This document shows positions 1-12,649 of a stretch of 64,000 bases of DNA, one piece after another. The position numbers were made by a program, and so were the translations under genes. Below the pieces are notes generated by a model, which saw only the letters and a list, made by a program, of their open reading frames with translations, did not search any database and was not told the DNA's origin. Numbering within the stretch: the first letter of the stretch is position 1; each line of letters begins with the position of its first letter. Location of the stretch: positions 27,010,667 to 27,074,666 of the forward strand of contig CM060125.1 in the NCBI GenBank assembly GCA_030522415.1, given 5' to 3'. This DNA is from Channallabes apus (Eukaryota; Chordata; Actinopteri; Siluriformes; Clariidae).

Positions 1-89
1 AACTATCACGATCCCCCTGAGCAGCACAGGTGTCACCTTTGGCTTCCAACCACGTCCTCCGAGATTCACAGTGCGGAACGTCTTGTATT

Positions 90-92
90 ATA

Positions 93-139
<47 letters not shown>
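90..139. repeat. (TA)n microsatellite
   Basis: Uninterrupted TA dinucleotide run, seen directly. It lies inside a larger transposon-like relic. Confidence 0.9.
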
Positions 140-144
<5 letters not shown>

Positions 145-159
145 ACTAGCCACTGGAAC

Positions 160-632
160 TTCAAAACATTACGATATGGTCTTATAGCCCTCTCCTCACA
201 ATGTGCAGGTCCTCAGTGAACTCCTCTGTCTCCTCTGTCTTAGCCATGACCGTCCTCAAACCAACAGCAGAGAGCTTCTGTTCATCACCTGTTGAGTTGG
301 TTAAAACAGCTGTTCCCAATCAATCAGGGTAATTAGGACAAACAGCTTGGACTATTTGGAATGGTGTAGAACGTCGGACTTTCTCATAGACTGTGACAGT
401 TTTTGCGAAGGGTGTGAATAATTTTGGACATGCCACTTTTTGTTCAAATGTAAATAAAAGCTGAGAAATATATTTTTCCCCACAATGATGCCTCTTGTAC
501 ATCGTCTTATTATCTTTTGAGAGAAGCATCAAGTGTCATTTCCAGTCCAAAAAAAAAAAACAAAAAAAACTTGCTGGTTGAATAAAAGTAACTTCCCAGG
601 GGTGTGAATAATTTCGGGCTTGACTGTATATA
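160..632. mobile_element. Degenerate DNA-transposon remnant
   Basis: Two copies of a GGTGTGAATAATTT motif (about 410-424 and 601-614) and an end reading GGGCTTGACTGTA match the style of terminal sequences of abundant teleost cut-and-paste elements. A short stretch around 200-330 resembles the start of a transposase-type ORF on the minus strand, but it is too broken to name. The superfamily is not resolved by eye. Confidence 0.45.
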
Positions 633-831
633 TATATTATATGTCATCCATTTTCTAAGAAACTTTAGGAATTTCAGCGTATTATGTATATTATATTAAT
701 ATAATTAATTATTTTTTATTATTATTATATATTATTTTTTATATAAATTATTATTAATATAATTGATTATCATATGTATCAATATATAGCTTGTAGCAGT
801 AAAATTAGTTCATATATATATATATATATAT

Positions 832-860
832 AGTCCCAGTTTGACTTGAACGCCTCTCAT
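832..860 (-). mobile_element. Isolated mariner-type terminal repeat
   Basis: The sequence AGTCCCAGTTTGACTTGAACGC is nearly the same as the right terminal repeat of the short mariner element at 2517-3022. No partner end or transposase lies beside it, so it is a lone end left by deletion. Confidence 0.5.
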
Positions 861-930
861 GTGTATGCATGGTAAGATGCGATACTGTAGATATGTCTAA
901 ATTCATGAATGTTTGGTTATGGTGGCATTT

Positions 931-933
931 GTG

Positions 934-965
<32 letters not shown>

Positions 966-985
966 GATGATGATGATGATGGTGG

Positions 986-1025
<40 letters not shown>

Positions 1026-1114
1026 AAGAGTGATAGTGGTGACTACGGTGATGGTGGTGATGATTCTGGTGGTAAAATATCTTACTGAAGGCCTCTATAA
1101 TGAATGATGATATT

Positions 1115-1170
<56 letters not shown>

Positions 1171-1297
1171 AGAAGTAGCTACGGGGAATCTGTTAAACTT
1201 AGAAGAGAGTGCAGTTATACATTCAGTACCTGGTGATGATACGCATACAGCACAGAGCATCAACACAGAGAACAACAACACGCTTTGGGTACGTACG

Positions 1298-1331
<34 letters not shown>

Positions 1332-1485
1332 GGACAGCATAGTGTAGTAGAAAGCACTAAGAGCTGGGTGAAGGATCACTGTGCTGTGATTTGTACAGAA
1401 TCCAAACTATTGTACTTCCTCCTTTAAACTGGGATAAAGGTGAACTAGTCTTTACTTGCTAGATACAAACAATACACTGTGTGAA

Positions 1486-1542
<57 letters not shown>
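931..1542. repeat. Microsatellite cluster: (TGA)n, (GT)n, (AC)n, (CA)n
   Basis: Four simple repeats follow one another: TGA/GAT at 931-1024, GT at 1121-1166, AC at 1299-1329 and CA at 1487-1542. They create long poly-Met, poly-His and Cys-Val reading frames on both strands that are artefacts of repeat composition, not genes. Confidence 0.95.
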
Positions 1543-1545
<3 letters not shown>

Positions 1546-1559
1546 GGGAACTGATTTAC

Positions 1560-2500
1560 TATTGTTTAACGTGTAACAGCACAAAAGCCAGGGGTTATAC
1601 TGAGTGTTTTGTTGTTGTTTTAAGGGCTAATCAGTGGGAGCCGTCTGTGTTTAATATGCGGTGTGGGAGTTCCAACACACCAGGTGGGATCAATTCATCA
1701 TGACCGACACCGTTTAGTGCGTAAAGGCCAACCTCGAGTGCCGTAATCATTCTCTGCTCCTTGCCACGTGTAAAAGTGCGAGAGTGACTCGACCGTGTGA
1801 ATCAGACTCTCTCCCGGCCGGTCGGTTCCCGTAACATGAAGGCGTGAGGACATCACCAGCACTTATGTCCATCCTGTCAGGTTAATTAACGATCCGCAGC
1901 ACTCCAGCGCGTCCTCATTAAGCGGCAGGGAATTCACTGTAGCTACATAAATCATTCGTGTTATGAGAAGTTCACCGGTACAGCAAGAGAATCCAGTCGA
2001 GTCATGTTCGGCGTCTTTATTACCGCGCGCGTCGGATAGGCGTCATGCGTCAGGCGCATCCCGCTTGCCTGTTCATGCTGATTGCATTTCTTCCTCAAAA
2101 GGAAAAGATGTTCTAAAGTGTTTCTTATGAGTTAATGCAAGAGTGGATTAGAGACTCACACACACACCCACACACACACGTAGGAACCTGGTGAGTGTAA
2201 ATATATAGTGGAACATATTAAATATTCAAGCATAACCGTTCTAACGAGCTCGACATGCAACATTTGGAAAAGCAATCACGGAATACATGCTGTACAAGAT
2301 TGTCATATTGAATTTCACCCCTGAAACACTTCATCTCCATGTGCTGTCTAAGCTAGAATGATTGGCTGCCGTGACAAATCCATTATTTTTCAATCACAAC
2401 TCGTTCCAATCTTACAGCAATTAGCCGACGCTAACAATTATATACATCTCCTTAGACAAAACCATATCCACGATGAGAGAATTTGTCTCGGTAAAGTTTT
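1560..2500. other. Intron/intergenic stretch with no recognised element
   Basis: I see no gene, exon or family repeat here beyond a short CA-rich patch near 2157-2180. It would lie inside an intron of the plus-strand gene ending at 10456. Confidence 0.4.
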
Positions 2501-2516
2501 TATACCAAACATATAC

Positions 2517-3022
2517 AAGGGTGTTCAAGTCAAACTGGGACTTTTCCCATCATGCAGAATAAACGATCACAGTTATGAGCATCTCTTTCTTTCTCTATAT
2601 AATCCCCTGCTACACTAATGCCAGTCCTCCCAGCGTCCACTAGTGCTTGGATACCATCAAGGTAGCGTTTTTATTTATTAATTTTTTTTAGTTATGATCA
2701 GACTGCCTGCTTCACGTCCTAAACGCTGGCCTCCCGGGAACACCTTTAGTGGCCCAAACATGTGAAAACAATGGATGTCTGTCTCGTCGGCAAGTTGTTA
2801 ACAAATAATCCATCGATTTTTCACGCGTTCCACTCGTTGAATGTTCACGGAAACGACTGCAGCAGGCTACGAGCCACCTTGTCCGGGATTGTCATTCACG
2901 GATGGACGGCCTTCTTTAAAACGTTTGCACCATTCGAAAATCTTTCAGCACGAAACCCTACTGTGCTTGAAGTCTTTCCTGCTAAAAATCCACGAGTCCC
3001 GGTTTGACTTGAACGCCCCTTG
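2517..3022 (-). mobile_element. Short internally deleted mariner element
   Basis: The ends are inverted repeats: GTGTTCAAGTCAAACTGGGAC on the left and GTCCCGGTTTGACTTGAACG on the right. On the minus strand the interior translates to a broken mariner-like transposase N-terminal region with the recognisable string WCKRFKEGRPSVNDNPG (about 2850-2960, frame interrupted). At about 0.5 kb it is far shorter than a 1.3-kb mariner, and it lacks the catalytic domain. Confidence 0.65.
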
Positions 3023-3079
3023 TAGCCCGGAAATGCTTTCTGAGCTTGTAGGACATGTTTTGACCAATCAGGAATAGAG

Positions 3080-3625
3080 AATTCAAAAGCACAGTGTCCT
3101 CATGGATAGCGACGTACCATAGCAAAACCTATACAAATAAATTATTCACTCTTCTTTTACCACTATATCATATACTGTCTAAATAAGTAGCTTCACGTAA
3201 GTTAAAAAAACATGAACTTATAATGGTTACGATATGACTGTACAACAATTACACCTGTTGTGTTCACGCTCTGCATATATTTATACGAAGACCTGGTCAC
3301 GGATTAATCACGGTGCCCTTAAATACTCCTGATGAGCTCATATACAGCTAATAATTGTTCCAGTCCTCATGATGGTCTCACCTCTCTCTGCTATACAAGT
3401 TTGCTGTTTGACTGTCTAGACAGGACAATTTTTGCAGATTAAATGTGATTCGTCCCAGCAGGCAGAAATAAGTGATCATGATTAAATTAGGAGCTCGGGG
3501 TATTACTCCAGTCCAGTGAGATCTGGAGAAACGGGGATCAGGTTAAAGCACCAAAGACGTTGAAGAGCAGCCCGTAGCGGCAACATTCAATCTCGTGCTT
3601 ATTTTTTATTTATTTATTTCTCCTT
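3080..3625. other. Intron sequence, nothing recognised
   Basis: AT-rich unique-looking sequence up to the polypyrimidine tract before the exon at 3629. No ORF or repeat family seen. Confidence 0.4.
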
Positions 3626-3628
3626 CAG

Positions 3629-4026
3629 GAGCTTGATGACGGTCTGGATGAAGCCTTCTCAAGGTTAGTGAGGTTTTATTTTTCTGTAAGAACATTACAT
3701 TTTTTTTAATTAACTCTTGATTTTTTTTTTTTAAAAAAAAAAGGTCCCCATGGTCCAATATGTCATGATCCTATATATGTACATTAGTTTCTATGTTTAA
3801 AAAAAAACAAAAATTATTTTAAATGAACACAATTGCCTTAACTATAAGCAGGTTCATGTAGGGATGCAGTATTTCCATGACTTTGAATATCTGGAACAAA
3901 CATCTAAAGTTAAACCCAGGATGTGATTTACATATTTATCTAGTAATTTATGATTGATACATTTTTATTATTTTCACTTGGAATAAGTTTTGTTTACTTT
4001 TTCCCCAACACATAACAGTCCAATAG

Positions 4027-4073
<47 letters not shown>

Positions 4074-7000
4074 TTATTATAATTTAAATTTTGTTTTGCT
4101 CTTGGATTTAAACCAAGCCAAACGGTAAACAAACCGAAACTCTCAGGCTTCATTCTGATTCAGACTTGGCAAAACAGACTAACAGTTGCTTTATAAGTAC
4201 GTGTCTGTTCGACCTCGCTCGGAGCTGGAAAGTTGGAACTCCGACTGGTGCCATTTTTAACCTCAGTGCATTTGCACAAGACAAAAGCTGTAATGTGGGA
4301 CTATAAAACCTCACCAGCTTCTTGTTTGTATTCCGTAGCCATGTGCTAGATAGATAACTGTAATAATCCATGTATATATAACTTTTCAAAACTGCAGTTG
4401 ATTTGTATTCCAAGTAAACGTGTGTGTACTGTATATAGAGCCGTGGGCATATATTTGGAGACTGACATAAATATTAAAGCATCCTGAGGCCGTTTATCCG
4501 TCTCAGTGAAGGGCGTGAGCTCACTCACAATCTTGCCTAAGAACACAGCCGTGAATAAAGAATGATACAAAAACCTCCTGGCGAAACCATCCAAGAACAA
4601 TTTGGTTATGAACAACGTCGCTTCCAGCATGTTGGAGCTCATTATCATGTGATAAAGTGATAACTACGTGGCTCAGGGAACAAAACATCGGACTTTTGCC
4701 CAGGAAACTCCCCAGACTTTAATCCCATTGAGAATGTGTGTTGAATCCTCAAGAACCGGGTGGACCAACAAAAACTCTGACAACCATTGATTATACAAGA
4801 ATGGGCTGCGCCATCATTCAAAGTGTGGCCCAGAAGTTGATTGACAGCATGCCAGAGGTCTTGGTCTGCAAATATTGATTCTGTGCATAAACTTAATGTA
4901 CTTGTCAATAAAAGCCTTTGACACTTACTGTATGAAATGCTTGTAATTATACTTCAGTAAACCATAGCGACATCTAACAAAAAGATCTAGAAGCAGCAGA
5001 CTTGGTGAAAATCAATATTTGTGTCATTCTCAAAGCTTTTACTCCATTTTGGTGAGTTTCGGAGACCGGTCTGGTTTCATTAGACTGAATCCCGGATTAT
5101 GACCGTTTGATTTTTTTTTTCTAGACAGAGGTTTAGCATTTCATTAACACTTTGCACATTGCGTTTAGCTTCATGCATACATGTTTAACGTTCTCCTAAT
5201 TGAAATGTTTTATTCCCACCACAGCGAAGAGCATGATTTTTCTTTTCTTAACCAAATCCTAACCAACCTTCCCCATTGCACAACTTTGTTCCTAAGTTAC
5301 ATGAAAGGAGAGCTGGTTCTTTGCCCACGTTGTGCACAGCCACACCGCATATTCTGCTCTATAACTTGAATCTAGCTGTGCAGAATCGAGAGATGTTTCG
5401 AGAGATTCATTTTCTGTCCTTCACACGCTGCGCTAAAAATAGATTGCAGAGTTGTGGTGTTGGTTCTTTTGCAATGACACCACACCCATCTCAGCGCTTG
5501 TTTTCTGTGGTTTCATGTCGGAACTGTGCTGAACGTCATGAGTTATCCAAGTGCCCTCATAATCAGAAGACTAAGTTTGTGCCTAGACTAGTCTAAAACT
5601 AGACTAAACAACACCTAAGCTAATTAAGTCATGCGCTAGTCTTCATCAGAAATATAGAATGAAAAGTGTGAACAATTTGAATGATTCGAGACCAGCTCCT
5701 ACTGTAAATCTAGTGTGAGCATTAAGACTTCCTCACTTCATTTTATTCGAAAGCTGCAGGCTAAATCTCTTTCCACCGAAGCTCACAGCCCTAAAGCTCT
5801 AAACACTATATTATTGTGTTTATTGAGTGCTGCTCAGCCTGGACAAATCCTACAAATTCAATTAGTCACACCCAAAGATAATTAAATCAGTATGATGAGA
5901 AGCTCAGGTCCATTCCAGTTAAAGCTTATATCCAGGCATTTCAGTTGCTGCTGGGAAGTTTCAGCTAGTTTAGCCATGCGCGCGGATGTGCGTCCAACAG
6001 CGGATGCTTTCATATCTACCGTTAAGAGGTTATATATTTAATTGTAAAAGGATTGTTTATGAGCTCATAAAAGTGCATTACGCAAGATTAGTCAAACTCT
6101 ACAGTTCCTTTAGTGTTAGCATTGGCATCGATAGTGTCAACTCTGAGTGCTTTCAGCCACACTTGAGCGTTCATCTGTTTCGAAGTCATATTATAGCACA
6201 AAGCACATCAATAACCGTTCTCAGGAGCTGAATTTGTAGAAGTACTTTCACTATGCACTTCTGCTTTGTAATGCGCTTTCATGAGGTTTTCAGCTGCCGT
6301 CTCTGGGATCAGTATTGATCGCATGTGTTAGCTGCGTGCCAGGCCATTCAACTGATTAATATTTACCATTAAGAATTAATATTAAAAGAGCTATATTTTG
6401 TTAATTATAATTAAATATATACTTCATCCAGCTTGTGTTTGCTCTAGTGTTGGGGTGCTGGGAATTGTAAAAACAGTTTTTCAAACAGGTTTTCTCGGCC
6501 ACATAATAAACTTGTGCTGATAATATAAATTAAACTTTTATTATTTATCATGCTTTACATATTTTCAGGGTATTAGAGCTACTATGTATTTAAGGCCCTG
6601 TTGCTCCTTTAAGACATATTGTATTTTGTGCATGGAATCAGTATTAACAATCTACAGTATGAACATAGTGCATTGATTGAACAACGCAACCAATGAAAAT
6701 ATGAAGGAGGCGGGGCTTACTGCGCCTTCTGTTAAATAGCATGAGCCAAGTCTAGCACTCACAAGCACGGTACGGCTTAATGGAAAAAAAAAAACTGTAT
6801 TTGCCCCTATTGTTCGTGTTCATTCATTCATCTTTTATACCGCGTTTTTATCCTGTGTACAGGGTCATGGGGGGCCTGGAGCCTATAGAGGCTCAGAGCA
6901 GGGGAGGCTCAGGAGGCTCAGAGCAGGGTACACTCTGGACAGGGTAAAAATCCATTGCAGGGCCCACATGCGCACACGCGCACACACACACACACGTTCA

Positions 7001-10000
7001 CTTTGGGATCTAATCTGCATGTATTTGGACTGTTTGAGGAAACCCACCAAGCATGGAGAGAACATGCCTTCGACTCCACACACACACACTCAGCCTCTGA
7101 GGCAGGAATCGAACCCGGACCCTGGAAGTGCAAGGTGACCATGCTTACCATTAAGCCACCGTGCCACCCATTTTTTATAATGTGCTGCACATTAAGGCAG
7201 ATCAGGGCAGATATTTCATCCAAAATCAACCACAAACGTTTACTGAGTGCTTCAGTTTAAGCAGTTTGGTCAAACTAAACCAGGTTAAACGTTCAAGGTT
7301 TGCGGCTGTAGTTCTTTATACACAAAGAGGACGAGAGCAGCTGTAGCAGGTGCATATGAGGACAGGATAACCTTGAGACCTTCGTCTTGACCCTGCGGGT
7401 TCACTCTCGAACATTCGGCACGGTTTTCCTTTGCGTCACCAGCAGGTCTGAGGGTTAATGCATAATGCGTCATGTTCTGTTTCCACTGCATTTTAGAAAC
7501 CGTGATGACTATTTGGAAACTGGGAGACGCCGTTGAACGAGCATGCGGTTATCTAATGCACAGCATGTAATGCCAGAAAGGGTTATTTTTAGATGCCGCT
7601 GCGAATAACATGGACTCGGGTGTTAAGAATTGTCCAATCATATACAAATAAGACAAATACAAGGGGACATTTAGGGGGAAAGAACACTTGTTTTCTTCTA
7701 ATCTAATGATCTATCGGGAATATACAGTATGTGAATCGAGCACTTGGGTTGCCAGTGATGTGGTTCAGGTAAAGTCAGCGTGTCTTAAAATCCAAGCTGT
7801 GCTTTATTCTATGTGTCTAAACTCTGGGTGATGTTCTATTCCAGGAAAGCGATCCGTGTCGGGGTTCGGTGATGTTGCTTGTCATGATGTAGAGTTACTG
7901 TTATTACTCTGAGTGGCTTATTTTCCTATAACTGCACACACCGATGTGATTTATTTCTCTCATATTACAGCCACTGCTTCATTATTTACTTATAACGGCA
8001 TACTTAATTGGTGTGTAGATATATTTAATTTCGTGGAGACCTTCTTTTGTGTGTTTTTTCCCCTTACTTAGTGTGGGTGTGAGTGAACGCACACAGCTTC
8101 ACCTTTTTACTCAGCACTGATTGACCTGTAGAGAAGCTTTGAAATTAGTGCCAGCATGTGGTCCAGCCCTTAGCAACCACACAGGAGTCTAAAAGGTCTG
8201 AAGAAAAGCTGACTGGCGCCATCTACAGGAAACAAAAACATTACAGTCCCATAGTGTACATTTACATTTAGGCATTTGGCAGACGCTCTTATCCAGAGCA
8301 ACTTACATTTTTATTATCTCATTACACATCTGAGCAGTTGAGGGTTAAGGGCCTTGCTCAAGGGCCCAACAGTGGCAACTTGATGGTTGTGGGGTTTGAA
8401 CCTGGGATCTTCCGAACCGTAGTCCAATGCCTTAACCACTGAGCTACCCCTGGCCCAGACCGGTACTAGTGTAGCTGATTAATTATAGATATTTGGTCTG
8501 TAGTCTTCTGTAAACTTTATTCGCGCTCACGGGTTTTCTTATTTTGTGTGATGATGTGTTTCTCTCCAGCCGCAGTTTGGATAGTTTTGAGTCGTGTTCA
8601 GGTAATGAAGTGCATCACTCAGTGTATAGTGTCTGTCCCAGGCATGTAGTGTCCTCCGCTGTCCATTCTGCTCCATTTACAGCCACAACCATTACACCTA
8701 GTCTTCACCGTAGCTCATGCGTAGAGTTCTGGCATGTTTTTTAGATGTAGTGTTTATTTGCATTTGTAATATTCATTCATTCATTCATTCATTCATTCAT
8801 TCATCCTGTTGTCTAATAGTAGTAAGTCAAATTGAATTAACACGTGATTTTAAAGATGGAAGGAGTTAAAGAAGCTTCTTATCACCTGCTCCATTTCAAC
8901 CTGGAGTCTTCACCCTGAATTTACACGTCACGCTCTTACACATGTGAGTAAAGCACTGTAAAGCTCACAGTTTCCTAGAAAGACCCTGAGATGAACAAGA
9001 GTGCTTAAACAACACATATCTAGTCTGACTTACTACAAATAGACAGCCAGTCCTGTATGTTTTTATGAATCACAGTCTTCAGTCATATATGTTTATAATG
9101 CTGTGGTTACTCGAACAGTTTAAAATGTATATAAATATATACAAATAAATAAAAAATACATACTGTACTATGTATGTGTGTATATAATGTCATTATTTGT
9201 CTGCTGGTGTGTTTTCGTGGCATAGAGGCAAGATGTTGGGTCAAAAAACTCATCTTTATTTAAAATAAAACACAAGACAAAACTAAAAGCTCCTTTCTCT
9301 GAGCACTAGTAAACTTTACTAACTTACTTTGACAAACATAAACATATTCACTCAACAACAACTATAACGTACACAACAAAAGCTAGACATCTGACTGAAC
9401 TTCAGGCTATTTATACACAACTTAATTACCTTCCTCGGTTCAGGTGGACGCTTCCCTTCCCGGACCGAGGTGCATTCTGGGACATGAAGTTCCCAAACTT
9501 AAACATAACCAAACAAGAAAAACTAAAAAAAGTCTGGGCCTTTGTCGCCCTCTAGGGGTTAACCCTTGTATAATATATATAATAATAATATATTATATAA
9601 TAACCCTATATATATATAATTTTAAAAAATTATAATCTGGCAACCGTGATGCAATCGAATATATTTTTTTTATATATATATGCCAAATGTTTGATTACAT
9701 TTACTCCAATTTGATTGGTTAGTATGATGGAACGTCTTCTCCGGAAAGTCCAATTGGATTTCATGACTTGATTGACACATTGTGCCATTAGGCAATTTAA
9801 AAAACTGTCACGGAAACTGTGTTTTTTAAAATCGTGTTTTGTAAAAACATGAGTGTCACTCAAATCACAATGAATTCATCTAGTCTTCCAGATGAGAGAA
9901 CTTCAACAGTTCCAGAATCTAGTGCTTTTTCTTTGTTTTATCTATAAATATTATTTTAAGGCTTAAATAGTAATTGTAAAATATGTTTTGACACCCCTAT

Positions 10001-10456
10001 AGCTTTCCTTAAATATTTCAGAGATCCAGGGCTGAAATCCATAACCTCTGATACACCTGATACTCTGGTACAATACAATAGATAGAACAATAAAATGTGT
10101 TATAAAAGATTTTACCTGACTAAGCATGGAGGAAATAATGGAGCAACACCCTTCGAATAATGCTACATGTTATGAACCTAAAAGAACTCAATTGAATTGA
10201 TTCGTTCTGCATAGAGAAGCTTAGAATTCCAGAAAATCTTCCTGTTTTGTTTATTTTTTTATTCATTTGCTTGTTAATGGATTGTTTCCTTTTGTTTTTT
10301 TTCACCTGCAGACTCGCTGAGTGTCGCGCTAACCCCCAGGTCCTGGACACTGGGCTAAACCCTCAGGATTACAACACTGATGAGTGCCTGTCACCCACCA
10401 ATTGGGACAAAGCCGACGGCGAGGCCCCCGACACCGAGGATGCATTCGGCTTCTGA
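3629..10456 (+). CDS. 3' terminal coding exons of an unidentified gene
   Basis: Exon 3629-3663 has acceptor CTCCTTCAG and donor AAG|GTTAGT. It reads ELDDGLDEAFS and ends in phase 2. The last coding exon, 10312-10456, follows a strong acceptor (T-rich tract, CACCTGCAG) and accepts phase 2. The join gives EAFSRLAECRANPQVLDTG, then a C-terminus ending in DTEDAFGF before TGA at 10454-10456. The tail is acidic, with no membrane segment or known domain. A further candidate exon at 8570-8601 would change the frame of the last exon. Upstream exons lie left of the window. The frame continuity and splice sites are seen; I do not recognise the protein, so no function is offered. Confidence 0.65.
3700..4440. 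other. Intron sequence with a (TA)n tract
   Basis: AT-rich intron sequence with a TA dinucleotide run at 4030-4070. Nothing else recognised. Confidence 0.4.
4440..4945 (+). mobile_element. Tc1-like transposon relic (transposase C-terminal end)
   Basis: The plus strand around 4685-4900 translates, with stops, to a transposase C-terminus carrying the string NPIENV followed by a glutamine-rich, Trp-containing tail. This is the region around the last catalytic acidic residue in Tc1/mariner proteins. It continues into a repeat-like 3' end with an AATAAA. It cannot encode an active enzyme. Confidence 0.5.
4950..6815. other. Intron sequence, no gene or repeat recognised
   Basis: Only short random ORFs are present. 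No family repeats, RNA genes or splice-bounded coding blocks were seen. Confidence 0.35.
6818..7172 (-). mobile_element. Mermaid-like SINE copy
   Basis: Minus-strand copy of the window's commonest SINE. The tRNA-like head lies at about 7100-7170 (B-box-like GAATCGAACCCGG on the plus strand), followed by the GGAAACCCACCAAGCATGG block, the TGGACAGGGT block and an (ATTC)n-type tail near 6820. A local GGCTCAGAGCAGG duplication lies at 6888-6930. Confidence 0.75.
7175..8255. other. Intron sequence, no element recognised
   Basis: No coding block or family repeat seen. Confidence 0.35.
8258..8457 (-). mobile_element. tRNA-derived SINE (second family)
   Basis: On the minus strand it begins with a tRNA-like head: the A-box region reads GGGGTAGCTCAGTGGTTAAG and the B-box reads GGTTCAAACCC. 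The body carries CCTTGAGCAAGGCCCTTAAC and a 3' part with CTCTGGATAAGAGCGTCTGC, which is widespread in teleost genomes. Decayed relatives lie at 49190-49320 and 53700-53805. Confidence 0.8.
8570..8601 (+). other. Candidate 32-nt alternative exon
   Basis: The acceptor (GTTTCTCTCCAG) and donor (CAG|GTAATG) are both good. In the incoming phase it reads SRSLDSFESCS without a stop. Its length is not a multiple of three, so inclusion shifts the last exon to a frame reading DSLSVALTPRSWTLG and then stop. It could be an alternative microexon or a chance splice-site pair. Confidence 0.35.
8770..8803. repeat. (ATTC)n microsatellite
   Basis: Perfect tetranucleotide run, seen directly. Confidence 0.9.
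9210..9565 (-). mobile_element. Solo LTR-like sequence
   Basis: Read on the minus strand, this block has LTR architecture: a GC-richer U3-like part, a TATAAATA box (about 9405-9415), then an AATAAAGATG polyadenylation signal (about 9255-9265) and a short U5-like end. No internal coding region adjoins it. Exact ends and a target-site duplication could not be fixed by eye. Confidence 0.45.
9570..10240. other. Intron sequence, AT-rich
   Basis: Contains a short imperfect TA/AAT tract at 9578-9625. Nothing else recognised before the terminal exon at 10312. Confidence 0.35.
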
Positions 10457-11500
10457 AAGCACAAGAGACGATGACGGACGGAAAGGTGAAAATGGACAAG
10501 GAAAGAGGACGATCTTATCACTGATTGATGGACAGGACTGATTGGAAACTGAACCGATGCTGCGTCGTCGTCATCAGAATACAAGAACTGCACAGACCAA
10601 AGCAATAAATGTTTGTTTGTTTTTGTTTTGTTGTTTGTTTTGTTTATGTGAGAGGTATTTGCTTTAGTCTGCTTGTGTATTATGATTTTCTGTTATGGTC
10701 AGTTTTGTATTTTTTCATTTCCTTCCCTTTGTTGCGTGTGGATGAGATATACAGTATGTATGAGATACATGTATGATAACTGTATAAATGAGAGAGCTGT
10801 GTGTGATATGATGCGTGTGATGTTTCAGGTCAGAATTCGGCTATGCAGTATAACACTGTAACGATGTTCTCTCGTTTAGAGAGATTAACAACTTGGGTTG
10901 CTGTTTAACACTTTAACGTATCGCTGCGTCGAGGAGAGAATGTTGTGTGAATGATCCCAAGTTTGGTTAACTGATGAAATGTTTTAAAGAGATGTATGAA
11001 CCTGGCATGACGGGGTGTTTTATCCTTTTCAGCTTGGTTGTCTTTACAGCTCTGGCCGAGCTTTAGCATCTTGGAAAACCAAAAATAAGAGGCGAGAGTT
11101 TATACTGATTTAATATATTTTCTATTGGAAATGTATTTTTGTACTCCCTGCCAAGAATGTTCTCAAAGCACACAGTTTAATTTCAGGGAAATAATATTCA
11201 TGACGAAGTTTTGATTTGTGGCTAATTCATGTGTGTATTGCCCTAAAGTGAGGTCATGTTCATTAGCAGATTATTACATAAGGAATGTACATTATGATCC
11301 AACCACCTGGTGATCTTTCACTGGCTTGGTGTTACATCCCAAGTAGGGTTTTAGAACTTTTTTTTTTTTTCCAAACTCCAGTTCACCTCTCAGTGTTAAA
11401 CTTTACATTGTTTAGCTTTTTTCATTTCAGTGCTTGGATTTTTGACTGCATCCCACAATTCTGTTTTGTATTAAAGACCATAACCTTCCAGTAAGTGTGT
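10457..11500 (+). other. Probable 3'UTR of the gene ending at 10456
   Basis: A first AATAAA lies at about 10603-10608, about 150 nt after the stop codon. The following kilobase is T-rich and lacks repeats, and could be UTR if a distal poly(A) site is used. Extent is inferred. Confidence 0.35.
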
Positions 11501-12640
11501 GGAATATAATTCTAGAATTTTATAATGTAAAATGACCAAAATGTTTTATATTCTAGTAGATCAGGCAGTGAAACCAAAACTCACACCTGTTGAAATTATT
11601 GTTTTATATTTAATTTTGGAAATGCCTACAAATTATATTAGTCTAAACATTAGTAAAATGAGTGTATCAAAGAAGTTGCACATGCAGAGATTTCATTTAT
11701 TGATTACAGCACACAATGTGGTGGCCATTTCATGTGTGGAAATGATTCTTCATGTTCCCAGAACCACTCTTTTACAATTGAGATCTTGAATATGGCCATG
11801 CAATCGGGAAGATGTGATAATCTGGTCATTCACTACATGATGGGTGCATTGATTCATGCGATTTCCTTCTTACCCTGCTCTGGAATAGGCCCAATCAGAT
11901 CTCATCAGACCACACCCTGAGAGCAAAACTATTCTGGCCAAGATCTGGCCCAGACATTTCCCAAGGTGTGTTTGTGTGTTTTTGTCACGTGACTCCCATT
12001 AATGCTATGCAGTTCAATATATTCAAAAGAACAAACGACTAGGACTAGAAGACTCATGAGAAGAACCGCTCAATTTCCTGTGTATTGCACTGCATGGGAA
12101 TCCTGTAACAAAAGAACGAAGAATTCAGACCAGAAGACATGAGATATGAGAGGTGAGCTGCTCATTCTGTTTATCATAATATGGCCTTAGCTGCACTGTA
12201 ATATTTTCACTACTGGAACTATAGCCAAAACATTTGTATATAGATGTGTTTTTGTGTTTTGGGACTGTTTATTGAAAATGTAACATTTAATTTCTGATCA
12301 AAAGAACGAAATGAACTAAATAACTCAAGATTAGTTTATTTTGATGAACAAAGATTCAAAGAACCGAGTCACTAAAATGATTCAAACTTCCCATCACTAG
12401 TGTAGTGCAGAGCCCCCAGAGACTTGATAAAACTTTGAAAGTGAAATAGAATGCATGCTTCTGATTGGTAGACATACCTGCATGAATCCCCGTCATTGAA
12501 GCGTAAATTGAGTTTCCTCAATTTGAGCAATTTGAGTTTGTAAATTAATTTGCTGCCACATCTCTGATCAATATAGCTTAACACTTCATTCAGCTGCTTC
12601 AACCACCCTGACAGAGTTACTTCTGACTGCGCATGATCTC
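11500..12640. other. Intergenic stretch without recognised features
   Basis: No ORF with family resemblance, no repeat family I can name. Confidence 0.35.
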
Positions 12641-12649
12641 CACTCTACA

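Noticed and set aside
805..1342. Long ORFs rich in Met, His or Cys-Val
   Set aside because: They are translations of TGA, CA and GT microsatellites in different frames and have no other coding features.
6818..7172. Interspersed repeats as a CRISPR-like or satellite array
   Set aside because: The repeated blocks are SINE copies with tRNA-like heads on both strands at irregular spacing. CRISPR arrays are not expected in a eukaryotic genome.
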